A stretch of DNA of 64,000 nt, from assembly GCF_902833645.1 (NCBI RefSeq), contig NZ_CADFGE010000002.1, positions 561,158 to 625,157 on the forward strand, in the 5' to 3' direction. Positions 46,649 to 54,584 of this stretch are shown one piece after another. Under the pieces are notes generated by a model. That model was not told the DNA's origin and did not search any database. It was given only the letters and a program-made list of their open reading frames with translations. The position numbers and the translations under genes are program-made. Every line of letters begins with the position of its first letter. Position 1 is the stretch's first letter. The DNA comes from Paraburkholderia fungorum (GTDB taxonomy: Bacteria; Pseudomonadota; Gammaproteobacteria; Burkholderiales; Burkholderiaceae).

Positions 46649-47422
46649 TCAACCCAGCAACTCGGCCGACCGTTCCCGGATGTCCCCCGCCAGCCGGGTT
46701 TCGATCGTATGCGGCGACTCCTTGCGTGAAATTGCGAGCAGGCCGTCGAGGTACAAGCGCCGGAAGCGCAACTCGCTGTCCACCTGCGCCCGGATCTTGC
46801 CGTACAACGGCAGGAACACCAGATTCGCCAACGCGAGGCCGTACAGGGTGGCCACGAATGCGACGGCAATCCCCTCGCCGAGTTGCGCCGGTTCGAGCAT
46901 GTGGCCGGTGACCTGAATCAGGCCGAGCACCGCCCCCAGAATGCCGAACGTCGGCGCGTAGCCGCCCGCCTGCTGCCAGATGCGCGCGGCCGCCATGTGG
47001 TTGCGCTCATAGGCGTCCAGCTCCCGTTGCAACGCGTCTTCGAGTACGGCAGTCGACACGCCGTTGGCCAGAAGCTCCAGACCGCGTTTGGCGAACGGAT
47101 TGAAGCCGCCGGCCTCGCTCACCTCGAGCGACTCGAACACAAGCATGCCGTTCAGCTTCGCCTGATCGCCCCACTCGAGCAGGACCGCGAGGCTGTCCCG
47201 GTCAACCTGGCGCGCCTTCACAAAGGCGAACCGCAGTTGCTTGATGCCGTCGTAAAACCTGGCCCAGGTGTTCTGGATCATCACCGCGCCGAGCGTGCCG
47301 CCGAGGACGATAACGAACGCCTCCGTCTGAAACAGCGAAGTGAAATGCCCACCCTCGAGCGAAAAGCCGGCCACGATGGCCGTTACGCCAAACAAGGCGC
47401 CAAATAGCGTCAAAAGATCCAT
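46649..47422 (-). CDS. MotA-like stator proton-channel protein
   Basis: 257 residues with four membrane helices (about 3-20, 32-50, 155-175, 183-207). MotA landmarks are kept: Pro157 in GYAPTFGILGAVLG, Pro205 in LVFLPLYGK, and in the cytoplasmic loop Lys89 and Glu97 with the same spacing as the E. coli residues Arg90/Glu98 that touch FliG. GAGAGGA precedes the ATG. It is 80 bases after the cyclic-nucleotide/FliG-like gene. Not the long-tailed ZorA type. Confidence 0.88.
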   Translation of the reverse strand: MDLLTLFGALFGVTAIVAGFSLEGGHFTSLFQTEAFVIVLGGTLGAVMIQNTWARFYDGIKQLRFAFVKARQVDRDSLAVLLEWGDQAKLNGMLVFESLEVSEAGGFNPFAKRGLELLANGVSTAVLEDALQRELDAYERNHMAAARIWQQAGGYAPTFGILGAVLGLIQVTGHMLEPAQLGEGIAVAFVATLYGLALANLVFLPLYGKIRAQVDSELRFRRLYLDGLLAISRKESPHTIETRLAGDIRERSAELLG

Positions 47423-47502
47423 ACATCCTCTCGAACGGCTGCCCGGTCATCCGGGCAGCAATCCTGCAAAGCACCAGGCCGTCCGGCCGGCAGGCAAAGG
47501 CG

Positions 47503-48780
47503 TCAGGCACCCACATTGGCAAGCGGCGCTGCGGCGGCAGCCGAGAACTTGAGCGCGCGCACGGTCTCGATGAAGCGCTCCTCGATCTCGGCAATCTCGA
47601 GCGGATCGATCTTGATTTCGCGGCGCATGACCCACGACACCTCCTTCTTGCGCGCCTCGGTCATCACCGAAAAGAGGCGCTCGCAGATCGGCTCGCCGGT
47701 TACCGCAGCGAGCAATTTCGCGAGGTCATAGGTGTCGAACGCACTCACGGCTTCGAACAGCGTGCGCTGGTCGACCAGTTCCAGATCGGCCAGCGTCTTC
47801 AGCTCGCTCGTGCCCCGCGGATTGCGCCGGGAAAAATACGTAATGCCCTTTTCCTCGACGTAGTTCAGGACCCGCGTCTTGCGAAACGCGAAGACGTCTT
47901 CGGCAATTTCCGCATGCGCGAGCTTGTTGAGAATCAGGTTCTTCTCGACGCCGATCAGGGCTTCGAGGTCGGCCAGCTCGATCAGCTCCAGCTCGCTGTT
48001 GATGGACACGTCGAGATCGTGGTCCGCCACCTGCTGGGCCCGTTCCGTGATCCGCACCGGATCGAAGGTGACGAGCTGCCGCCCGGCCGCGCCGTCCTGC
48101 GCGGAATAGCGCGCCGACAGCGTGCTCAGGCGATCGGAGCGGCCCGGTTCGAGCGTCACCAGATTGAGTTTTTCCATACGCTTGAGCATTGCCATCACAT
48201 GCGGACGCGAATGGCCGGCAATCGCATGGCACTTCTTGATGACTTCCGGCAGCGGCACCGAACACTCCTCTCCTTGAGCGCGGCGCGCGCGTCCGTCCAC
48301 GCGGTCCGTGTTGTCGATGCCCGCCATCAACGAGAGGACGTGCGCGTACGAGAGCACGCCCGGAAGAAAATCGGCATGCGTATTGGTGGCGAGAACATCG
48401 TCCTTCTTCTTCACGCGTCGAATCATGGTGCGCACGATATGGCGCAACAGCGGCGATACGCGTTCGAGCTCTTCTTCGACGACGCCCGCCGCGATCACGG
48501 TCAATTGACAGAAGCTGATGGCTCTCGCGGTATGCGCGCGCGGTTCGGCGGGCAGCAAGGACGCCTCGCCAAAGAACTCGCCCTTGCCGAGCGTGGCGAG
48601 GATGACCTTCTTGTCATCGCATTGCGTGGAAATTTCGACTTTGCCGTCTGCGATCACGTAGATGACGGCGTCGCCCGCGAAGCCTTCAGCATAGATGACC
48701 TCACCTGGCGCCGCTGTGCGCGGCCATGGCGATCGTTGGTGATTCAAGATGTTCCCCCGGAGAGCTATTGCCTCGGCCAT
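47503..48780 (-). CDS. Cyclic-nucleotide-binding / Crp-type HTH / FliG-C-like fusion protein
   Basis: 425 residues. Residues about 21-110 form a cyclic-nucleotide-binding domain with the phosphate cassette GEFFGEASLLPAEPRAHTA. Residues 172-212 look like a Crp winged helix (VPLPEVIKKCHAIAGHSRPH, LKRMEKLNLVTLE). Residues about 327-411 resemble the FliG C-terminal torque domain (LFEAVSAFDTYDLAKLLAAV, ERFIETVRALK). An additional helical region (261-318) could be a second FliG-type unit. Short N-terminus, no membrane segment. It is the first gene before MotA- and MotB-like genes. The FliG match is my own by-eye alignment. Confidence 0.75.
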   Translation of the reverse strand: MAEAIALRGNILNHQRSPWPRTAAPGEVIYAEGFAGDAVIYVIADGKVEISTQCDDKKVILATLGKGEFFGEASLLPAEPRAHTARAISFCQLTVIAAGVVEEELERVSPLLRHIVRTMIRRVKKKDDVLATNTHADFLPGVLSYAHVLSLMAGIDNTDRVDGRARRAQGEECSVPLPEVIKKCHAIAGHSRPHVMAMLKRMEKLNLVTLEPGRSDRLSTLSARYSAQDGAAGRQLVTFDPVRITERAQQVADHDLDVSINSELELIELADLEALIGVEKNLILNKLAHAEIAEDVFAFRKTRVLNYVEEKGITYFSRRNPRGTSELKTLADLELVDQRTLFEAVSAFDTYDLAKLLAAVTGEPICERLFSVMTEARKKEVSWVMRREIKIDPLEIAEIEERFIETVRALKFSAAAAAPLANVGA

Positions 48781-48803
48781 CCCGCGCTCTCATGAGGCGC
48801 GGG
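48781..48803 (-). promoter_or_regulatory. Hairpin touching the start codon of the FliG-like fusion gene
   Basis: CCCGCGC (48781-48787) pairs with GCGCGGG (48797-48803) around a 9-base loop. It lies directly against the ATG at 48780 and covers the place of the ribosome site, which is otherwise weak. Translation would be low unless the hairpin is opened. Confidence 0.5.
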
Positions 48804-48834
48804 TATGGCCGATGGCCCTGACTTGTTTGACAGG

Positions 48835-48862
48835 ATAACGACATGCAAAACGCAAATCTTTA
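48835..48862 (-). promoter_or_regulatory. Possible sigma-28 (FliA)-type promoter
   Basis: Read on the minus strand: TAAAGATT (48862-48855), 12 bases, GTCGTTAT (48842-48835). The flagellar consensus is TAAAGTTT-N11-GCCGATAA, so the first box matches 7 of 8, the second 5 of 8, with one extra spacer base. A small dyad CTGAC-N5-GTCAG (48865-48879) lies just upstream. It faces the FliG-like fusion gene 55 bases away. Weak evidence; chance match possible. Confidence 0.28.
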
Positions 48863-49030
48863 ACCTGACCAATCGTCAGTCGAATAGCTGCAACGGCGCA
48901 AACGTTTGGTGAAGCAGCGGCGGTCGGTGCGCGATCAGGCTGGGCATGCGCTGCAGCCCCCGGCTACCGTCGCGTTTCGCCCTTCGCGCCGCCAGTGACG
49001 CGCAAGGTGAAACCGCAGCATAATTTTCCG

Positions 49031-49504
49031 TTATTTCGCCGTGCCCAGATAGGCGGCTTTCAGCGCCTCGACGTCCAGCTTCACCATTTTCATCATGGCT
49101 TCGGCAACGCGGGTGGCCTTGACCGGATCGGGATCGGCGATCATGCTGATCTGCTCGGTCGGGGTGAGCTGCCAGGAGACACCGAAGCGGTCCTTCAGCC
49201 AGCCACAGGCCTCAGGCGAGCCGCCATCTTCGATAAAGGCATTCCAGTACCGGTCAAGTTCCGCCTGATCGTCACAGCTCACCATCAGCGAGATCGCGTG
49301 GTTGAACGAGTCGGGTCCTGAGGCGTTCATCGCGATGAAGGGCTGCCCAAAGAGAACAAACTCGACGACCTTTGTCGAACCGGCACTCGGCACCGCCGTC
49401 ACCCGGACGACGCGTGAGTCCGGAAAAATCTTCGTATAGAACGCCGCGGCCTCTTCAGCTTGCGTGGAGTACCAAAGGAAAGGGGTGATCTTTTGAATCG
49501 TCAT
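49031..49504 (-). CDS. VOC superfamily protein (PhnB / 3-demethylubiquinone methyltransferase-like fold)
   Basis: 157 residues. The ATG at 49504 has AGGAGA upstream and starts at the family N-terminus (MTIQKITPFLWYSTQAEEAA). Two glyoxalase-type halves are visible: FYTKIFPDSRVVRV and LKDRFGVSWQLTPTEQISMI. This group is often called 3-demethylubiquinone-9 3-methyltransferase-like but has no known methyltransferase activity. Function unknown. It is separate from the neighbours by about 150-250 bases on each side. Confidence 0.85.
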   Translation of the reverse strand: MTIQKITPFLWYSTQAEEAAAFYTKIFPDSRVVRVTAVPSAGSTKVVEFVLFGQPFIAMNASGPDSFNHAISLMVSCDDQAELDRYWNAFIEDGGSPEACGWLKDRFGVSWQLTPTEQISMIADPDPVKATRVAEAMMKMVKLDVEALKAAYLGTAK

Positions 49505-49660
49505 GGCAAATCTCCTGTCAGGATGGACAAAATGCGGAGGAAAACCGCGCGCCACCACTGAGACGACGAAGCAGGACCGTTAAAATCGACACCGGGTGCG
49601 GAAAAGTTTAACTTTTTTGCCTGCACGATGTCGGACAACCCCATCCGGCCTCTCGCGCCA

Positions 49661-50764
49661 TCAAGGCAGCGTGATCGGCACCGGACGCGTTAGCAAGTCG
49701 ACGTAAAGGCTGAAAAACCGGTTGTTGTCGAACTGCGTGACATAGGTGATCTTGTTCGGCGACGCCCCCGGCGCGGGCTGGTCGGGGTAGACCGTCACAT
49801 GCCCCTGATCCTCGCCGCTCGTGGCATCGATATCCAGATAAGCGCTTTTCGTCTGCGTGGCATAGGTCGGATCCATGAAATACGCGATCGTCAGCGTATC
49901 GAACAGATGGGTGTTCTCGCCGAACGAACCGGCATTCACGATGCCGTACGCTCTCGTCACCGCTGTCTGCTTGTTCGGGTTGTTGACGATCTGATCGAAG
50001 ATGCTCTGCGTAAGCGGTACCGTATCCGTAACATCGAGCGGAATGACGGCCTGCGGAATCGTCGTTTGAAGCACCGTGCGTACGGCCAGCGGATCGAACC
50101 ACCAGTTCAGTTCACCCACGGCGTTCGCATTGCCCGGCACCGCCATCGCCCCGCCCATGTACACGATCTGCTTGATCAGCGGCACGATCTCCGGCGCCTT
50201 CATGATCGCCGTGGCGAGATTGGTGGGCGGCCCCACCTCGAGAATGGTGACCTGATTCGGATAGCGCTTGATGGTCTGGATCATGAAGTCCGCGGCGCTT
50301 TGAGCCTGCAGTTTCGTCGACACCGCGAAGCCATCGGGCGGCGCAACAAGCTGTGACTGCTGGGTCGGTTCAGGCCGCATCCACGCGCCGAAATAGCCTT
50401 GCGGATTGGCGGCCTGCTGCGCACGAATGCTCGCCACGTCGTATTGCAACGGATAGTCCGCGCCGCCGTAGACGCCCACCACGTTCTGCACGCCCATGCG
50501 CTCCACGGCCTTCAGTGCATCCGCTTCTTCCTGCAGCAACCAGTCGTTGCCGGTCACGACAGTCAACCCGAGCAGGTTGACCTTGCCCTGCCCCATCAAC
50601 TGCGTGGTCATGGCGAACAACTGGCCGTCGTCGCCCATCGTGTTGAAGTCCGAGTCGATGATGACCTTCGGCGCGTTGGCGAGTGGATCGGTCGCCGTCA
50701 CGTTGCCGCCGCATGCGGTGATGGTCAGCGATATTATCAGGATGCCTATATATTGTGGTTTCAT
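49661..50764 (-). CDS. Lipoprotein nucleoside hydrolase
   Basis: 367 residues. ATG at 50764; the first 18 residues (MKPQYIGILIISLTITAC) are a lipoprotein signal with lipid-carrying Cys18, so the enzyme is placed outside the cytoplasm. The calcium/ribose-site motif reads DSDFNTMGDDGQLFA (family usual DxDxGxDD, here two residues longer between the acidic pairs). It cleaves nucleosides to base and ribose. Last gene of the ribose operon, 134 bases after ribokinase; the upstream open frame to 50836 is ignored because it would bury the signal. Confidence 0.87.
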   Translation of the reverse strand: MKPQYIGILIISLTITACGGNVTATDPLANAPKVIIDSDFNTMGDDGQLFAMTTQLMGQGKVNLLGLTVVTGNDWLLQEEADALKAVERMGVQNVVGVYGGADYPLQYDVASIRAQQAANPQGYFGAWMRPEPTQQSQLVAPPDGFAVSTKLQAQSAADFMIQTIKRYPNQVTILEVGPPTNLATAIMKAPEIVPLIKQIVYMGGAMAVPGNANAVGELNWWFDPLAVRTVLQTTIPQAVIPLDVTDTVPLTQSIFDQIVNNPNKQTAVTRAYGIVNAGSFGENTHLFDTLTIAYFMDPTYATQTKSAYLDIDATSGEDQGHVTVYPDQPAPGASPNKITYVTQFDNNRFFSLYVDLLTRPVPITLP

Positions 50765-50897
50765 GTTTCGTCCATTGATTCCAGTGGAGATCGCGATTAA
50801 ACCAAGGGAACACCATCCGGAGATGGTGCCGGTCATTCAACGTCAAGCTACCCAGAGTTGCAGGTCGAACTGCCTCATGTCACAACAGGCATCCGCC

Positions 50898-51830
50898 TCA
50901 CACTGCGCTGTCGACTTCCGCGCGAGTCGGAATCGACGGCTGCGCGCCGGCGCGCGTGACGGAAATCGAAGCCGCGCGTTGCGCGAGGCTGATCGCGCCT
51001 TCCAGCGGCTGCCGCGCGGCGAGTTGCGCGGCAAAGACACCGATAAAAGTATCGCCGGCCGCGGTCGTGTCGACCGCCCGCACCTGCGGCGCCGGGAAAT
51101 GCGTGCCTTCGCCGCCCTCGGGCAGCAGGTAGGCGCCTTGCGAGCCGAGCGTGACGATCACATTGCGTGCGCCGCCGCGTTGCAATTCCAGCGCCGCCCG
51201 GCGCGCGCCGCTTTGCGATTCGACCGGCAGGCCGGCGAGTATCCCCGCTTCGACCTCGTTCGGCACGAGGTAGTCGACCAGCGGCAGCCATTCCGCGGGC
51301 AGCGGGCCGGTTGCCGGCGCCGGGTTCAGCACGGTGATCTTGCCCAGCCGCCGGCCCAGCGCAAGTGCCGCGTGGACGGAATCCCACGGCGTTTCCAGCT
51401 GGCACACCACGACGTCGCTGGCCTTGATCGCCGCTTCCTGACGCGCAACGCTCTCAGGGGTGAGTTCGCCGTTACTGCCCGCAACCACCACGATCGTGTT
51501 TTGCCCGTCGTCCGAGACCGTTACCATCGCCACGCCGGTAGGCTGCGCGGAGTCGACTTCGATACCCGCGCAGTCGATGCCCTCCGCTTCCAGATCCTGG
51601 ACCCGCTGCGCGCCGTTCGCATCCTTCCCCACCCGCCCGATCATCGCCACGCGCGCGCCGATGCGGGCCGCCGCCACCGCCTGGTTGCCGCCCTTGCCGC
51701 CGGCAACCTGCGAGAACTCATGTCCGCCGATCGTCTCGCCCGGCCGCGGCAAATGCGGGGCACGGGCGACCAGATCGGTATTGATGCTGCCCACCACGAG
51801 CACGCGGCCCTGCTTCACTTCTTTCGACAC
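50898..51830 (-). CDS. rbsK: Ribokinase
   Basis: 310 residues, PfkB family; phosphorylates ribose to ribose-5-phosphate. Motifs: VVGSINTDLVARAPHLPRPG near the start, GGKGGNQAVAAARIGA near 40, and DTTAAGDTFIGVFAAQLA near 255 with the catalytic Asp. The open frame runs from a TTG at 51875; GGGAG at 51838-51842 is spaced correctly for the GTG at 51830, which I choose. It follows RbsC by 45 bases. Confidence 0.92.
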   Translation of the reverse strand: MSKEVKQGRVLVVGSINTDLVARAPHLPRPGETIGGHEFSQVAGGKGGNQAVAAARIGARVAMIGRVGKDANGAQRVQDLEAEGIDCAGIEVDSAQPTGVAMVTVSDDGQNTIVVVAGSNGELTPESVARQEAAIKASDVVVCQLETPWDSVHAALALGRRLGKITVLNPAPATGPLPAEWLPLVDYLVPNEVEAGILAGLPVESQSGARRAALELQRGGARNVIVTLGSQGAYLLPEGGEGTHFPAPQVRAVDTTAAGDTFIGVFAAQLAARQPLEGAISLAQRAASISVTRAGAQPSIPTRAEVDSAV

Positions 51831-51875
51831 TTTCACTCTCCCGCCGACCCGCCATGCGTGGTCGCCAATGGTCAA

Positions 51876-52877
51876 TTATGCGGCGCGACGCCGGCTTCTA
51901 TAGGTATCCAGCACGACAGCCACCACAATGACGGCCCCCGTGATAATGCGTTTGGTCGGCTCGGTCGCGCCGATCTGGGCGAGACCCGCGGCCAGTACCG
52001 AGATGATCAACACGCCAAAGAAGGTGCTGATCACCGAGCCGCGGCCGCCCATCAAACTCGTTCCGCCGATCACCACGGCCGCGATCACCTGCAGCTCGAT
52101 GCCCGAGCCGGCGTTCGGGTCCGCGGCCTCGAGCCGCGAAATCTGGAACAGCGCCGCGAGACCCGACAGCAGTCCCATCAGCGCAAATACGGCAATCTTG
52201 TAGGGCCGCGGATTGACGCCCGCGAGGCGAACGGCTTCCTCGTTCGTGCCAATGCCCACCAGATAGCGGCCGAACACCGTGCGGGTCAGCACCCATTGCG
52301 CCACGATCATCACGACGATCGCAATCAGGAACGCGGGAGAAATGCCGAACGCAATCGGATTGGACAGGAAGTCGAACGCGTCGCCGATGTAGGCCGTGCG
52401 GGAGTTGGTCATCTGATACGCGAGACCGCGGGCCGCCTCGAGCACGCCGAGCGACACGATGAACGAAGGGATCCGCCAGGCCACGGTGATTGCCCCGGTC
52501 ACGCAGCCCGTCAAGGCCGCGCCCGCCATGCCGAGCAACGCGGCGGGCAACGCCGGCCAGTGCCACTGCAGCGCTGCGACGCTGGTGAGCGCCGCGCCGA
52601 GCGCCAGCACGGAGCCAACCGACAGGTCGATCCCGGCGATGATCAGCACGAAGGTCATGCCGACCGACATCACGACCAGATCGGGAATCTGATTCGCAAT
52701 CGTGCTGAAGGTGTCGTAGCTGAGGAAATGCGAGCTCAGCAGCGAGAACAGGACGATCATCCCGAGCAAGGCGCCGAGCAGGCCGAGGTAGTTCGAGAAT
52801 CCCAGCCGCGTGCCGATCGGCTTCGCGTCTTTGGGCGGTTCGTTCTGCACGGTAGGCAGGCTGGTTGGTGCGGTCAT
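51876..52877 (-). CDS. rbsC: Ribose ABC transporter permease
   Basis: 333 residues with about ten hydrophobic segments. Family motif VLALGAALTSVAALQW and the coupling-loop region EEAVRLAGVNPRPYKIAVFA, plus VIGGTSLMGGRGSVISTFFG typical of RbsC-type permeases. It starts three bases after the RbsA stop. The N-terminal 25 residues are polar. Confidence 0.92.
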   Translation of the reverse strand: MTAPTSLPTVQNEPPKDAKPIGTRLGFSNYLGLLGALLGMIVLFSLLSSHFLSYDTFSTIANQIPDLVVMSVGMTFVLIIAGIDLSVGSVLALGAALTSVAALQWHWPALPAALLGMAGAALTGCVTGAITVAWRIPSFIVSLGVLEAARGLAYQMTNSRTAYIGDAFDFLSNPIAFGISPAFLIAIVVMIVAQWVLTRTVFGRYLVGIGTNEEAVRLAGVNPRPYKIAVFALMGLLSGLAALFQISRLEAADPNAGSGIELQVIAAVVIGGTSLMGGRGSVISTFFGVLIISVLAAGLAQIGATEPTKRIITGAVIVVAVVLDTYRSRRRAA

Positions 52878-52880
52878 GCT

Positions 52881-54506
52881 TCAATACTCCACAGATTTTT
52901 CGTCGGACGCCGGGGTGCCGGGCGCCCGTGCGTCGGGTTCGATCGGATCGTGCAGCAGCGCGTCACGATTCGTGTAGCCTGCGAACGCCGCAGCCAGCAG
53001 CGAGTCCTGGGTCCAGCTGCCGCGCTCGAACAGGCCGGTCATGCGCCCTGCCGACATCACCCCGATCCGGTCGCAAATCGACATCAACTCGCGCAGATCG
53101 CTCGACACCACCACCAGCGCGCGGCCTTCGCGCGCCAGCGCGCCCATCAACGCATAGATATCGAACTTGGCGCCGACGTCGATGCCGCGAGTGGGCTCGT
53201 CGAACAGCAATACCTGGCAATCACGCGCGAGCCAGCGTCCGATCACCACCTTCTGCTGATTGCCGCCCGAGAGTTCGGACACCGGTTGCGACGGCCCCGT
53301 GCTGCGGATGCTCATTGCGTCGATCTGTTCGCGCGCCAACGCCGCCTCGCGACGGCCGTCCACCACGCCATGCTTCGCCACCGCGCGCAGGTGCCCGAGC
53401 GAGATATTGGCGGCAATGGGCTGCGTCAGCAGCAGGCCCTCGCCCTTGCGATCCTCGGTGATCAGTGCGATGCCGTTCCTCACGGCGTCCGCGGGCGACG
53501 AGACTTTCACGGGTTCGAGCGGACCGCCGCCATGGGCGATCGATACCATGCCGGCATCCGCGCGATCGGCCCCGTAGATGAGCCGCATCAGTTCCGTGCG
53601 GCCCGCGCCGATCAAACCGCTGATGCCGAAAATCTCGCCCGCCTTCACCTCGAAGGACACATCGCGCACGACCGGTTCGCGGCTCATGCCCGTGACCTTG
53701 AGCGCCACCTCGCCAATGCGCCGCTCGCCCAGATCGATCCGCTCGCCGATATCGCGCCCCACCATCAGCGTGACCAGGCGGTCGGCCGAGAGATTGGCCA
53801 TTTCGTCGACATGGACGAGCCGCCCGTCGCGAAGCACCGCGGCGCGGCGCGCGATCCGCCGCAACTCTTCCAGTCTGTGCGAGATATACACCAGCGCCAC
53901 GCCGCGCGCCTTGAGCCGCTCGACCTGCTCGAACAGCAGGTCGACCTCGCGGGCGGTCAGCATCGCGGTGGGTTCGTCGAGAATCAGCACGCGGCAATCG
54001 CCGATCAGATTGCGCGCGATCTCGACCATCTGCTGATGCCCGATGCCCAGCGTGCCCACCAGCGTGTCGGGGTGGATCGCGTCGAGCCCGACTTGCGCCA
54101 TTGCGTGCCGGGCGTCTTCGCGCAGCTTCGTACGGTCGATCCGGCCGAACAGGCCGCGCTGCGGCAAGCGGTTCAGAAACAGGTTCTCCGCCACCGAGAG
54201 AGTCGGCAGCAGGTTCAACTCCTGCATGACCATGCGCACGCCGAGCGCCTCGGCGTCCTTGCGGCTGGCCGGTGCGTAAGCCGCGCCGCCCAGCGTCATC
54301 GAGCCAGTGGTCGGCGTGACGAGACCGCCGACGATCTTGGACAAGGTGCTCTTGCCCGCGCCGTTCTCGCCGGTCAGCGCCAGCACCTCGCCGGCGTGCA
54401 GCTCCAGCGAGATATCGGCGAGCACCGGCCCGGCATAGGTCTTGCCGATGCCTTGCACGCTCAGCACGGGCGGGACGTCGGTCGAGGATGGGATGGGAGT
54501 AGACAT
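52881..54506 (-). CDS. rbsA: Ribose ABC transporter ATPase (double ATPase)
   Basis: 541 residues, two ABC domains. First domain: Walker A GENGAGKST, signature LGIGHQQMVEIARNL, Walker B VLILDEP. Second: degenerate Walker A GLIGAGRTEL, signature LSGGNQQKVVIGRWL, VLLFDEPTRGIDVGAK. This arrangement is characteristic of RbsA. It energises ribose import through RbsC. Confidence 0.93.
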   Translation of the reverse strand: MSTPIPSSTDVPPVLSVQGIGKTYAGPVLADISLELHAGEVLALTGENGAGKSTLSKIVGGLVTPTTGSMTLGGAAYAPASRKDAEALGVRMVMQELNLLPTLSVAENLFLNRLPQRGLFGRIDRTKLREDARHAMAQVGLDAIHPDTLVGTLGIGHQQMVEIARNLIGDCRVLILDEPTAMLTAREVDLLFEQVERLKARGVALVYISHRLEELRRIARRAAVLRDGRLVHVDEMANLSADRLVTLMVGRDIGERIDLGERRIGEVALKVTGMSREPVVRDVSFEVKAGEIFGISGLIGAGRTELMRLIYGADRADAGMVSIAHGGGPLEPVKVSSPADAVRNGIALITEDRKGEGLLLTQPIAANISLGHLRAVAKHGVVDGRREAALAREQIDAMSIRSTGPSQPVSELSGGNQQKVVIGRWLARDCQVLLFDEPTRGIDVGAKFDIYALMGALAREGRALVVVSSDLRELMSICDRIGVMSAGRMTGLFERGSWTQDSLLAAAFAGYTNRDALLHDPIEPDARAPGTPASDEKSVEY

Positions 54507-54538
54507 CAGATCGATAAAGCGGGGACGAAGATCAAGCG

Positions 54539-54572
54539 GCGTGGCCCGCCCTTCATACGGGCCGGGCCACGC
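54539..54572 (-). promoter_or_regulatory. Intercistronic hairpin between rbsB and rbsA
   Basis: GCGTGGCCCG (54539-54548) and CGGGCCACGC (54563-54572) are a perfect 10-bp inverted repeat in the 78-base gap. It probably shields the rbsB message or partly terminates, keeping the binding protein in excess, as the potF-potG hairpin may do. Confidence 0.6.
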
Positions 54573-54584
54573 GTTGTGCCGGTC

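Noticed and set aside
45846..48780. Zorya-type anti-phage system suggested by MotA/MotB-like genes
   Set aside because: The MotA-like protein has no long cytoplasmic tail and no ZorC, ZorD or ZorE gene is present; the third gene is a nucleotide-binding/FliG-like fusion instead.
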